Source of the DNA: CALELF01 sp045617925
GTDB taxonomy: Bacteria > Synergistota > Synergistia > Synergistales > Synergistaceae
Assembly (NCBI GenBank): GCA_045617925.1
Contig: JAZLJR010000033.1
Location: forward strand, 1-64,000
Reading direction: 5' to 3'
DNA length: 64,000 bases
Below are positions 41,660 through 50,750 of the stretch, piece by piece (positions within the stretch are counted from its first letter, which is position 1; every line of letters begins with the position of its first letter). The notes beneath the pieces were generated by a model. The model saw only the letters and a list, made by a program, of their open reading frames with translations. It was not told where the DNA came from and made no database searches. A program made the translations under genes and the position numbers.

Positions 41660-43529
41660 TGCTATATATTTTCATAACCCTATGCAACACAATTTTTAAT
41701 GCTACTACCGCAAAAAATCCTAACACTGCCCCTAAAATCATACCGTTTGCAACTCGAATAAGCGTCATAAAATATGCAGTGTGGAAATGACAGAATGTAT
41801 TAAACGCCGACCCAAAAGCAATGCAAGTCGCAAGCCGAAGCACCTCCCTGTATTGCGGAATAAAATTGTTTTTCCTAATGTAATGATAAAGAACTAAAGC
41901 AGGATAACCTAACAAAAATTCTTTAGTGCGTGGGCGAACAATAAAAATACGCTCTAGGAGATTTCTAAAAGCCATTTCCGAAGAAGATACTTCTTCAACG
42001 TTTCCGCTACGTATTGCCATAACAAGAAGAGCAAACATCACAAAGCCAAGTAAAACAAGCTCTCCCCACAATGCAGGACGAGAAACAATTTCTTTTGGTG
42101 ATTCAGGATGCACTTTTTTTAACAAGTCATATATAAACACAAGCAAGATTGGCAATAAAAGTGTCAACTTCACACCGCTAAAGGGGGCAACGCGAACAAT
42201 AGCTTCTGTTGTCCCATAAAAAGCGGCAATAGATGTACCACCTGCAAAAACCACTAAAATTGCAAATAAATAATTTTTTAATACATTCTTTTCTTTTGCG
42301 TCCAATGCTATGAGTGTCGCAACGGTAGCCCCTAGTCCAGCACTAATACCGCCTAAAACTTTACTTACCAATTCAAATTTGTATATAGCAAAAGCTAGTA
42401 AGACAGTAAAAATAGCACTAACTAAAGCACTTACAAGGTTAAATTTTTCACTTTCAGTAAAAAGTGAAGCAAAATACAATAAAGACGCAACAAAAAATAA
42501 CGCCATCGCAACTGCGGCAATTGGCGAACGCTGAACATCTGGAAAATCCAAGGGCAAGCCCATACGGAAACCAAATTTGGCAAGTGAATCACGAACAAAA
42601 GAAAGATCTGCCTTAAAATCTTCAAATTTGTTCCCCATCTGTAAATCATAAGGATGTAATAGAAGAACTCTTATTGACCTTTCATATATTGCACGAGTAT
42701 ATCTGTCAAGGGCAGTTTTCTTTGTTATGTTTCTATTAATGATTTCATCTTTTGTAAGACTGTGAAGCTGTAAAACAAATGGAGACATCTCTTTTGCAAA
42801 ATTTGCTGTCCCTATTTGTTTTACAAATTCAATAAGACTCAAAGAAATTCTATGTTTTTTTAACTCTTCTGCTACTGGCTTAACATCTGGATAAGCTGGG
42901 ACTACAACACCGTTAACACAAACACTAAAAATGCTAGGGCAGAATCCTACAAGATCATCCATATAAGATGCAACATTTGTTCCATCAACGCCAGTGGAAG
43001 CACCTAAACGAAAAATTACAGGGATGTTATTCTTTTGTGCTTCATCCAATCCTTGAAAATCTGGTAAATAGAATGTCGTGGCAATATCTTCAATTGCAAC
43101 AGGCAAGGCGACATAAACACCACCTGAAACGTAACACCCCTTAGAAGTTGGATATTTTTTTGAGAGGTGCTTAAGCAACTGGTCTTTATAGTCATAGTTA
43201 TTGGCAATAAACAACACCGCTTGCCCAGGCTTAACCCCTTCTACTGAGGGGCTACCCTGCAACTTAAGGCCATCCGTTACTACTCCGCCACTTTCCACTA
43301 TATTATATTCACCACTAACAATGGCGCGGACACCAACATCATAGAGCTCATCGTAAATTTCCTTTTGACTTCTTTGAGTTAAAAAAGCTAGGTTGCTTAT
43401 GTCCTTGAAATCTACAGCTATACAAACGGTTTTAGCTTTTTTTTCAAAAGTCAACCGAGACGATAACGAAAAAAAAGAAAGAATAAAAACACAACTTAAA
43501 ATTACAATCGTAATAAATTTCTTATTCAT
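41646..43529 (-). CDS. DUF5693 polytopic membrane protein
   Basis: 627 residues. One N-terminal anchor (FITIVILSCVFILSFFSL), an extracytoplasmic domain of about 300 residues, and a C-terminal half of about eight transmembrane helices (from SPIAAVAMALFFVASLLYF onward). The architecture and its tight pairing with csaB match DUF5693 proteins, whose function is not established. A role in export or assembly of the pyruvylated polymer is possible from context only. It overlaps both maf (8 bases) and csaB (14 bases). Confidence 0.8.
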   Translation of the reverse strand: MNKKFITIVILSCVFILSFFSLSSRLTFEKKAKTVCIAVDFKDISNLAFLTQRSQKEIYDELYDVGVRAIVSGEYNIVESGGVVTDGLKLQGSPSVEGVKPGQAVLFIANNYDYKDQLLKHLSKKYPTSKGCYVSGGVYVALPVAIEDIATTFYLPDFQGLDEAQKNNIPVIFRLGASTGVDGTNVASYMDDLVGFCPSIFSVCVNGVVVPAYPDVKPVAEELKKHRISLSLIEFVKQIGTANFAKEMSPFVLQLHSLTKDEIINRNITKKTALDRYTRAIYERSIRVLLLHPYDLQMGNKFEDFKADLSFVRDSLAKFGFRMGLPLDFPDVQRSPIAAVAMALFFVASLLYFASLFTESEKFNLVSALVSAIFTVLLAFAIYKFELVSKVLGGISAGLGATVATLIALDAKEKNVLKNYLFAILVVFAGGTSIAAFYGTTEAIVRVAPFSGVKLTLLLPILLVFIYDLLKKVHPESPKEIVSRPALWGELVLLGFVMFALLVMAIRSGNVEEVSSSEMAFRNLLERIFIVRPRTKEFLLGYPALVLYHYIRKNNFIPQYREVLRLATCIAFGSAFNTFCHFHTAYFMTLIRVANGMILGAVLGFFAVVALKIVLHRVMKIYSNETR

Positions 43530-44121
43530 TTGTATTTACTCCACTAAATTGCTGTGCCAAAGGGAACCCCAATTCTACCATCATAGAAGATAGGAGCTCT
43601 AAAGGTAAACCAACGATATTGAAGTAGTCACCTTCTATGGAAGAAATGAGCAATGTCCCTTTACCTTGAATTGCATAGGCTCCTGCCTTGTCAGAACTCT
43701 CTCCACAAGATATATAAGATAAAATTTCAGACTTAGTTAAAGACTTCATCGTTACAAAGCTTTGAGAAAACTTTGTTAAAACCTTCCCTGTAGGATTGAT
43801 GACCGTAACACCGGTAAATACTTCGTGAGTACGTCCTTTAAGGCTTAACAGCATTGACAGTGCTTCTTCATTGCTCTTCGGCTTACCTAATATTTCCCCA
43901 TCTACAACGACTATTGTATCAGCACCAATAACCCATGAAGATGACGTAGAAGAGGCTACATCTTGCGCCTTTTGCAAAGAAAGCGACATAGCTATCTCTT
44001 GTGGCGCAAGGTTTTTATCCACATTTTCTGGTTTATCAGACGGCATTACATCAAAGCTCCAACCAAGCCCTTTTAATAACTCTATACGTCTAGGACTTTT
44101 TGACGCCAAAACAATTTTCAT
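43522..44121 (-). CDS. maf: Maf-like nucleoside triphosphate pyrophosphatase
   Basis: 199 residues. LASKSPRRIELLKGLG at the N-terminus, then VIGADTIVVVDGEILGKP and a C-terminal YAIQGKG, the Maf signatures. Maf hydrolyses non-canonical or modified NTPs (dTTP/UTP class) and is linked to septation arrest. Start ATG 44121 is 6 bases after uppP; the 3' end overlaps the DUF5693 gene. Confidence 0.93.
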   Translation of the reverse strand: MKIVLASKSPRRIELLKGLGWSFDVMPSDKPENVDKNLAPQEIAMSLSLQKAQDVASSTSSSWVIGADTIVVVDGEILGKPKSNEEALSMLLSLKGRTHEVFTGVTVINPTGKVLTKFSQSFVTMKSLTKSEILSYISCGESSDKAGAYAIQGKGTLLISSIEGDYFNIVGLPLELLSSMMVELGFPLAQQFSGVNTNE

Positions 44122-44127
44122 AAATAT

Positions 44128-44916
44128 TTAGTAGCAAATTGCTACAACTCCTATTATAAAACAATAGATACCAAAATAATGCCACTTCGCTTCAATTATC
44201 ATTTTTTTCAAAAGAGCCAAGGATAGATAACCAGCTAAAAATGCTACTAAGGCTCCTAAATACCATCCATCAGGAAGTGCAAGAAAAAATACCTCAGTTC
44301 CTAAATCAAAATACTCTAAAAGGCATGCCCCACAAATAGCAGGAATGGATAGCAGAAAAGAAAATTTAAAAGCCTCGTCTTTATCAATTCCAAAGAAAAG
44401 TGCGGTAGCAATAGTTGAACCAGAACGTGAGATGCCTGGTAGTGTAGCCATACCTTGGATAAGTCCAATAAACGCACTGCTAGTATAGCCAATTTTATCT
44501 CCCTTATCTTCTGCAAATTTGGTCAGCAAAAGAACCGCACCAGTAATACAAAGGAAAACTCCCACCAAAGCAACATCCTGCGAAAATGTCTCTACAAGTT
44601 GTTTAATAGAAAGACCGATGATTCCCGTAAGGAAAGTTCCTATAAGCACACCACAACCCAGTCTCCATGGTGATTCGTGACGTAATTTTTTGTCTTTTAG
44701 GGCACAAAACCAACTAGATACAACTTGGACTATATCATTTCTAAAAAAGAAAAGCGTAGCAAGTGCTGTAGCTATATGCAAAACCAACTCGTATGGAAGT
44801 GAAGATTTTAATTCAAGTCCAAGAATTTCCTGAAAGATAGCAAGATGTCCAGAGCTGCTTACTGGCAAAAACTCTGTTGCTCCTTGAACTATGCCAAGAA
44901 ATAAAGATTTCCACAT
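44128..44916 (-). CDS. uppP: Undecaprenyl-diphosphatase
   Basis: 262 residues, about eight transmembrane helices. Catalytic blocks: QGATEFLPVSSSGHL (about 11-25) with the Glu and Ser residues, and PGISRSGST with the Arg. It recycles the undecaprenyl carrier needed for peptidoglycan and wall polymer and gives bacitracin resistance. ATG 44916 follows GGAGG. It is separated from rnjA by 31 bases. Confidence 0.95.
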   Translation of the reverse strand: MWKSLFLGIVQGATEFLPVSSSGHLAIFQEILGLELKSSLPYELVLHIATALATLFFFRNDIVQVVSSWFCALKDKKLRHESPWRLGCGVLIGTFLTGIIGLSIKQLVETFSQDVALVGVFLCITGAVLLLTKFAEDKGDKIGYTSSAFIGLIQGMATLPGISRSGSTIATALFFGIDKDEAFKFSFLLSIPAICGACLLEYFDLGTEVFFLALPDGWYLGALVAFLAGYLSLALLKKMIIEAKWHYFGIYCFIIGVVAICY

Positions 44917-44947
44917 ATAAAATTACCTCCACCAAAGAAATTATAGG

Positions 44948-46636
44948 TCAATGCCTTAATACTGTAACAAGTGGCACTATTGTAGGAAAATCCCGTGTCG
45001 TTTTTGAATAAATACGTCTTATTCTTTTTCTGATTTCTGTCGGCAGACTTTCAACATCAGCGCCTGGTACCCTTTCAAGCTGGGCGACAGCATCCTTTAT
45101 TGCATGAATAAATTCATTTTTATAGTGACGAATTTCTGAATTTATTACTGTTCCACGTGTTTCCACCTGTGGCTCAGCGACGAGAGAATAACGAGCACTA
45201 AGCACAACAGAAACAGTGACTACACCTTTTTCACCAAGGTCACGTCTTTCCCTCATTATGCTCTTTTCAAACTCACCAAGAGCAATCCCATCTATGAGCA
45301 CTGCACCTGTTTGAACAGGCTTCCCTTTTACTGCTTTTGTATTCGTATTCATACGTAACACATCACCATTTTGCAAAATAAAAACATGCCGTGGACTGAG
45401 TCCCATTTCATGAGCCAATGCAGCATGATGGACAAGATGTCTATATTCACCATGACAAGGAACAAAAAATCGAGGTCTAATTAGTGAAAAAAGAAGTTTT
45501 AATTCTTCACGGGAAGCGTGACCAGAAACATGAATAATATCTTGACCACTGCCATGTGAAGAATAAACAACCTCAACACCAAGCTCAAAAAGTCTATTTA
45601 TAGTATCAGAGACAAGTTTTTCATTCCCAGGAATTGGAGTAGCTGAAATTATGACAACATCTTTATTACCAAGAGTGACTTGCTTATGAGAATTTCTGCT
45701 CATGATAACAAGTCCGGAAAATGGTTCACCTTGACTTCCGGTTGTGATAACAGTAAGACGATTAGGCGCAATATTTTTGGCCTCTTCTGCTGTGATTAAC
45801 ATACCGGCAGGAATTTTCATGTATCCCAAACGGCTTGCTAATTCCACATTTGCTACCATACTGCGTCCAAGTATAAGCACCCTCCTATTAAAGCGTTGGC
45901 TAACCGCAATGATGCTTGCAATCCTGTTCAAATTACTTGCAAATGTAGCAACCAGAATACGTCTGTCTTTGTATCTACGAAAAAGTTTATCAAAGGTTTC
46001 TCTCGTGCATTTCTCAGACGGCGTAAAGCCTGGTCTTTCCACATTAGTGGAATCGACCATCGCAAGCAAAACCCCTTTATCACCAATTCGTGCCAAGGCA
46101 CTAAAATCAGGGCTTACGCCATCAGTCGGAGTTGTATCAAACTTAAAATCTCCACTGTGGAAAATAATTCCAAGTGGCGTTGTAATAGCCAGTGCGCAGG
46201 AATCAGGAATAGAGTGACATAATTCTATAAACTCAACCTCAAAATCTCCGATTTTAACGTGATCACACTGCTCTACAATCTTAAAACGAGGCTTGAAACG
46301 AGGACAAGCTTCTGTCAATTTATTCTCAATAAGACCTGCAGTTAGCTCAGTGCAATAAACAGGAACATTTAATTTTGGTAATACAAATGGCAATGCTCCA
46401 ATATGGTCTTCATGCCCGTGAGTAATAATAAAAGCTAATATATTGTCTCTATTTTCCATTAGATATGACACGTCTGGAATAACAAAATCTATTCCTAGCA
46501 TATCTTCTTCAGGAAATTTTAAACCACAGTCAACGACTATGTATTTTCCACCATAGCCTAAAACTGTCATATTTTTCCCTATTTCGCCCATTCCTCCGAG
46601 TGGGCAAATCATTAATTCTTTTCTTCTTCTAATCAT
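44948..46636 (-). CDS. rnj: Ribonuclease J
   Basis: 562 residues. Metallo-beta-lactamase core with THGHEDHIGALP (about 73-84), a beta-CASP domain and a C-terminal domain. Start of the fold LGGMGEIGKNM and SGHASREELK are typical. RNase J is a 5'-3' exonuclease and endonuclease for mRNA and rRNA, common in Firmicutes and relatives and rare in Proteobacteria. The ATG overlaps the glmM stop by 4 bases. Confidence 0.94.
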   Translation of the reverse strand: MIRRRKELMICPLGGMGEIGKNMTVLGYGGKYIVVDCGLKFPEEDMLGIDFVIPDVSYLMENRDNILAFIITHGHEDHIGALPFVLPKLNVPVYCTELTAGLIENKLTEACPRFKPRFKIVEQCDHVKIGDFEVEFIELCHSIPDSCALAITTPLGIIFHSGDFKFDTTPTDGVSPDFSALARIGDKGVLLAMVDSTNVERPGFTPSEKCTRETFDKLFRRYKDRRILVATFASNLNRIASIIAVSQRFNRRVLILGRSMVANVELASRLGYMKIPAGMLITAEEAKNIAPNRLTVITTGSQGEPFSGLVIMSRNSHKQVTLGNKDVVIISATPIPGNEKLVSDTINRLFELGVEVVYSSHGSGQDIIHVSGHASREELKLLFSLIRPRFFVPCHGEYRHLVHHAALAHEMGLSPRHVFILQNGDVLRMNTNTKAVKGKPVQTGAVLIDGIALGEFEKSIMRERRDLGEKGVVTVSVVLSARYSLVAEPQVETRGTVINSEIRHYKNEFIHAIKDAVAQLERVPGADVESLPTEIRKRIRRIYSKTTRDFPTIVPLVTVLRH

Positions 46637-47988
46637 GATACTATCGAATCAATCGCTCCTTCCATTATGGATGCAACATGCCTCATCAGCTCTGCATCAC
46701 GAGATTCTACAAAAATTCTAACTAATGGTTCTGTCCCAGAAGGACGTAATGACATACGCCCTTTTTGACCAAGCAGGGCAGCAGCTTCTTGCTCAGCTTG
46801 TTTCAATACTGGAGAAGCCATTATTGCATTTTTATCCTTTACAGTTTTATTTATCAAAAGCTGTGGATAGGGATTAAATCTATCCACAAGAGTATTTAAA
46901 TCTTCTCTTAAGTAAGACAGAGCTGTAAGGAAAAGTATAGCACTAGCCATTCCATCGCCAGTATTAGCAACATCAAAAGCAATTATATGTCCAGACTGTT
47001 CTCCTCCAAGACGAGAACCAGTTTCTTTCATTTTCTCGAGCACATAACGATCTCCTACATCCGTGCGATAGGTCACTATCCCTTCCTCAGCCAAATGGTC
47101 AACAAGTGTCATATTTGACATTATTGTAGCAACAAGTCCAGCTCCCAATTTATTGGTAGCAGCAAGATAACGTGACACAACAAGCATCATTATGTCACCA
47201 TCAATTGTTCTGCCCTTTGCATCACACATAAGGACTCTGTCTGTATCACCATCAAAGGCAATTCCAAGGTCAGCATGCTCTTTTAAAACAACAGCCTTTA
47301 GATTATCTAAATGCATGACACCAACATTTTCATTGATATTCTTACCGTCTGGTGAATTGGCAAGAAAAATAACTTCTCCATCCCAGTGAGAGAATAATGG
47401 TTCAATAAATGCACTTGCGGCACCATTTGAAGCATCAACTACAAGCTTCTTGTTATATCCCTTTACAGCACCAAAGGTAGAAACTAACTTATCAAGGTAA
47501 ATTTGCCCTAGCTTCATTCCATCTTGCCATATTACTTCGTCTGTATTTACAACAAGATTTGCATCATAAACCTTGTCAAAAATCTCCTCTATCTCAAATT
47601 CATCCTTGTCGCTAAGTTTAAAACCATCTCCATGGAAGAATTTTATCCCGTTATATTGCCATGGATTATGAGAAGCAGAAATCATAGCTCCCCCAGCAAA
47701 TTTGCCATTTTTCAAAACAAAACTTACACCAGGTGTTGGCAAAACACCTAGAAATACCACTTTCCCACCAGCAGCAACAATTCCTTGTGCAAGTGACTTT
47801 GCAAGCACTTCCCCACTTATTCTTGTGTCCATACCAATTGCTATTGGTAAAGAATCGTGTTCTGTTGATTTATTCCACATTGCATAAGACATACCTAGTG
47901 CATAAGCAAATGCAGTTGTCATATTTCCTTGAAAAGCTATATCACGGACACCGTCTGTGCCAAAATATTTCCTTTTATATGATTCCAA
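46633..47988 (-). CDS. glmM: Phosphoglucosamine mutase
   Basis: The enzyme makes glucosamine 1-phosphate for UDP-GlcNAc. 451 residues: RKYFGTDGVRD at the N-terminus, the phospho-Ser loop ISASHNPWQYNG, the metal loop DGDTDRVLMCD, the sugar-binding GGEQSGH and C-terminal RPSGTEPLVRIF. The frame opens at GTG 47997, but GGAAGG 8 bases before TTG 47988 favours the TTG. It lies directly behind cdaA-cdaR, the order known from Firmicutes where GlmM and CdaA interact. Confidence 0.93.
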   Translation of the reverse strand: MESYKRKYFGTDGVRDIAFQGNMTTAFAYALGMSYAMWNKSTEHDSLPIAIGMDTRISGEVLAKSLAQGIVAAGGKVVFLGVLPTPGVSFVLKNGKFAGGAMISASHNPWQYNGIKFFHGDGFKLSDKDEFEIEEIFDKVYDANLVVNTDEVIWQDGMKLGQIYLDKLVSTFGAVKGYNKKLVVDASNGAASAFIEPLFSHWDGEVIFLANSPDGKNINENVGVMHLDNLKAVVLKEHADLGIAFDGDTDRVLMCDAKGRTIDGDIMMLVVSRYLAATNKLGAGLVATIMSNMTLVDHLAEEGIVTYRTDVGDRYVLEKMKETGSRLGGEQSGHIIAFDVANTGDGMASAILFLTALSYLREDLNTLVDRFNPYPQLLINKTVKDKNAIMASPVLKQAEQEAAALLGQKGRMSLRPSGTEPLVRIFVESRDAELMRHVASIMEGAIDSIVS

Positions 47989-48020
47989 TTTCAACACCTT
48001 CCAACATATTTTAGGAATTT

Positions 48021-49307
48021 CTACTCTCGTGTAATCGTTATAATGTTAGGCACTATACTTATTAACTTGATCCCGTTTTTTTTGCGTTTAAATGATATTG
48101 GCAACGTTATTTTCTTTTTTACAACATTCGTTGTATCAACAAAAAGTTCAAAAGGTGGTTCACCGTACAAGTCATTCAAGGAGGAAGCAATTGCTTCCAC
48201 ACTAACGGTTGCAAATTTGCGAGATAGTGTCCAGTTTAGCTCGTTTGAACCAATCAATTTTATAGGAATATTCTCATAGATTTTTTTAACCGTAGCCTCT
48301 TTACAAATTAGATTAAGCCGAACATTATCAGGAGCATCAAATTTAACTATGTATTGCGAATTCCTAAATTCATTTGGTATAACAAATGGAACAGATATAG
48401 TGGTAGTTCCACGAACATTTGAAATATCAACCTTACCAAGGTCTATATCTTTAAAGGTCTTAAAAAAGGATGTCTTGGCAGTTGCCTTTACTGTAGCAGG
48501 GAGTAGAACTGCCCTTGATACAATCAAATTATTTTGTGGATGTCCAACAAGTGAAAATTTTAGAGGCAATTCTTTGGAAACTACCTCATCATCAAAAACG
48601 ACATGAGCCATAACATTTTTCTGCGAAAGTGTAAGCTCCGTATCATTGACAAGATCTTCTGCCACTCCCTTGATGATTATTGGCAATATAACATTTGCCT
48701 TATCATCCAATTTTGCTGTGTCTAACAAGATATTAAGTTCAGATACAGATTTAACAGATTCTTCTTTACCTGAAACAACTATTTGTGACGGAGTAACAAT
48801 AACATCACTAATTTTTTTGTTCTCTTTACTCCCCACAAAACTTACACTTACCGGCAAAACACGTTTCATTCTTCTATAAATAGTTACTCTACTATGCAGG
48901 GGATAGACGCGAGAAACTGTAACATTATTCGATGTAGATGTGACTTTTATGTCCTTAAGATGCGTTCCAACTGTCGCCCCCTTCAAATCTACAACTGCCT
49001 TCAAATCATTTGAGGAAAACATTAAAAGGGATTTTTCTTTTCCAGAAACCTTAACCCTAGCAACATCGACAGAACCTTTTTTATCCAAACCTGAAGAAAG
49101 TCCTATGTAACGGACAGGAACAGAAAATGTTCTTATGGCTTTTACTTCACTATCATACGAAACAAAGCACCAAAATGCTATAGAAAGCACTAGAGAAAAC
49201 AAAAAAAGAAGAATATGTGTCAGTTTTTGTATTCTTACTGGCGTATGGAAGCCCAATGTAAGAACCCCCAAAAACTTGGAAACAATTTTTTTTACACGTT
49301 CTAACAT
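48021..49307 (-). CDS. cdaR: YbbR-domain protein CdaR, regulator of CdaA
   Basis: 428 residues: an N-terminal transmembrane helix (ILLFLFSLVLSIAFWCFVSY, about 28-47) and four extracytoplasmic YbbR-type beta repeats, recognisable by recurring V-x-V-x-G-x-x-x-x-L strands. CdaR binds CdaA and tunes c-di-AMP synthesis. ATG 49307 with GGAGGG 8 bases upstream; it overlaps the cdaA stop (TGATG). Confidence 0.88.
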   Translation of the reverse strand: MLERVKKIVSKFLGVLTLGFHTPVRIQKLTHILLFLFSLVLSIAFWCFVSYDSEVKAIRTFSVPVRYIGLSSGLDKKGSVDVARVKVSGKEKSLLMFSSNDLKAVVDLKGATVGTHLKDIKVTSTSNNVTVSRVYPLHSRVTIYRRMKRVLPVSVSFVGSKENKKISDVIVTPSQIVVSGKEESVKSVSELNILLDTAKLDDKANVILPIIIKGVAEDLVNDTELTLSQKNVMAHVVFDDEVVSKELPLKFSLVGHPQNNLIVSRAVLLPATVKATAKTSFFKTFKDIDLGKVDISNVRGTTTISVPFVIPNEFRNSQYIVKFDAPDNVRLNLICKEATVKKIYENIPIKLIGSNELNWTLSRKFATVSVEAIASSLNDLYGEPPFELFVDTTNVVKKKITLPISFKRKKNGIKLISIVPNIITITRE

Positions 49308-50125
49308 CAATTGTTCCCTCCCAAATTCTCTCTCAATTCCCCTGCAAATTTTTCCAAGAAACCACCTTCAGTTTCATTCTGAGAAAAATAATGCATTAAT
49401 ATTTTTGAAAGTTGTTCTTGATTTAATGGTTTTGAAAAATTACCGGAAATAGCTGCACGGATTTCACTTCTTTCCTCAGAAACAACAAGAGCAATTGCAT
49501 CAGTCAATTCAGTAAGTCCTAGTGCAGCTCTATGACGTGTGCCATACCAACTGGAGATATCAAAACGCTCTGTCAAAGGCAAATAACAAGCTCCTGCAAT
49601 AAGATTTTGGCGATTACAAATTAGAGCACCATCATGAAGCGGAGTGCCTTCCCAAAATATTGTTACAATTAATTCAGAAGTTATATCAGCGTTCAAGACT
49701 TTAGAAGTCATCCAATATTCTTTCAAGCTTGTATTTCTTTCCAAAACACATATGGCACCTATACGATGCTCTGCACAATAAAGCAAGGCTTTTGTAACTT
49801 CACTAGCCTTTTTATTTTGCAAATCATTTTCACCACGAGATCTCCAGCCACTACCCTTTCCCAATTCCTCAAGTGCCCTACGAAGTTCCGGTTGAAATAA
49901 AATCGGAATAGCAATGAGAAAAGCACCGAAAAACTTAGTAATTAACCAAGAGAGGCTTCTTAGGTTAAAAATATCTGCCAACGCTCCTAAAAAGGCAACA
50001 ATAATCAGCCCCTTGACAAGTTGCATGGCACGTGTGCCAACAAAAAGCAGGAGCATCTTGTAAATTATGTAAGCCACAATGAGAATATCAATTACATCTT
50101 GAAATCTAATTTCGTAAAATAACAT
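49307..50125 (-). CDS. cdaA: Diadenylate cyclase CdaA
   Basis: Makes the second messenger c-di-AMP from two ATP. 272 residues: three N-terminal transmembrane helices (about 12-78) and a DAC domain (about 105-235) with the catalytic DGA (D165-G166-A167 in HDGALI) and the RHR motif (197-199 in GTRHRAALG), both intact. cdaA-cdaR-glmM is the conserved Firmicutes-type order. It starts 18 bases after the pilin-like gene, so it may share that promoter. Confidence 0.95.
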   Translation of the reverse strand: MLFYEIRFQDVIDILIVAYIIYKMLLLFVGTRAMQLVKGLIIVAFLGALADIFNLRSLSWLITKFFGAFLIAIPILFQPELRRALEELGKGSGWRSRGENDLQNKKASEVTKALLYCAEHRIGAICVLERNTSLKEYWMTSKVLNADITSELIVTIFWEGTPLHDGALICNRQNLIAGACYLPLTERFDISSWYGTRHRAALGLTELTDAIALVVSEERSEIRAAISGNFSKPLNQEQLSKILMHYFSQNETEGGFLEKFAGELRENLGGNN

Positions 50126-50142
50126 CGCTTACAAAGCCTCTT

Positions 50143-50613
50143 TTACTTCTTTACTAAAATATATACTACATTTCCCTTGTCATATGTTCCGGAATTGTCT
50201 TGACTTAATGTAGTGTCTTTATATAAAGGGATTTCATCCTTCATCTTGAACAATCGATTGGCCACACCGCTATTAGCCTCTAAATTCCCTTTGGTAGCAG
50301 AACCGTCATATTTCACAAAAAGCACACCGGTGTTACCCCCCCCGCTTGTTTCCAGCGAAAAGGGTGAGCCATCATAAGATACAGATGCCTCCAAATAATC
50401 ATTCAGCTCAACAACATCACTCGGATATTTTCCGTTTTCAGCATAATAAAGGACACACGCAGTCTTGACATTCTGCATATCTGAAACAATTTTTAAAGCT
50501 TGCGCTTTGTCCGTAGCATTGCTAGAAGAAATAGCCAAAAGTCCAGACATAATACCAATAATCGTCACAGCAATTAGCACTTCTAAAATTGTAAAAGCGG
50601 GATGCGTTTTCAT
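50143..50613 (-). CDS. Type IV pilin-like protein (GspG/PilE-like)
   Basis: 156 residues. Five-residue leader MKTHP then A|FTILEVLIAVTIIGIMSGLL, the classic prepilin helix with Glu at +5, followed by a major-pseudopilin style domain (DMQNVKTACVLYYAENGKYP, as in GspG). Ala, not Gly, precedes the predicted cut, as in the two pilin-like genes at 6.5-7.7 kb. It is the first gene of the minus-strand run that continues into cdaA. GAGAGG precedes ATG 50613. Confidence 0.85.
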   Translation of the reverse strand: MKTHPAFTILEVLIAVTIIGIMSGLLAISSSNATDKAQALKIVSDMQNVKTACVLYYAENGKYPSDVVELNDYLEASVSYDGSPFSLETSGGGNTGVLFVKYDGSATKGNLEANSGVANRLFKMKDEIPLYKDTTLSQDNSGTYDKGNVVYILVKK

Positions 50614-50656
50614 AATATATGTGTCCTCTCTGTTATCTTTACAAAAATAGCGGTTA

Positions 50657-50665
50657 ATTTTAGCA
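50657..50665 (-). promoter_or_regulatory. Possible extended -10 promoter for the pilin-cdaA-envelope cluster
   Basis: Minus strand TGC-TAAAAT (50665-50657), about 45 bases before ATG 50613. No convincing -35. It is the only candidate I see upstream of the first gene of the cluster. Confidence 0.4.
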
Positions 50666-50710
50666 CAAATTCAAGGCTTTTACTAGTATAAATTTTGCTT
50701 ATATCCTGCA

Positions 50711-50746
50711 AAATAAAACAGCTCGTTCAATATTTAGAACGAGCTG
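50711..50746 (-). terminator. Terminator of uvrA
   Basis: A 10-bp stem (50719-50728 with 50737-50746) has an 8-base loop, and on the minus strand TTTTATTTT follows. Confidence 0.8.
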
Positions 50747-50750
50747 CCAA

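Noticed and set aside
45744..46217. Plus-strand open frame (157 codons) opposite the RNase J gene
   Set aside because: Antisense shadow of rnj with no independent start signal or protein family.
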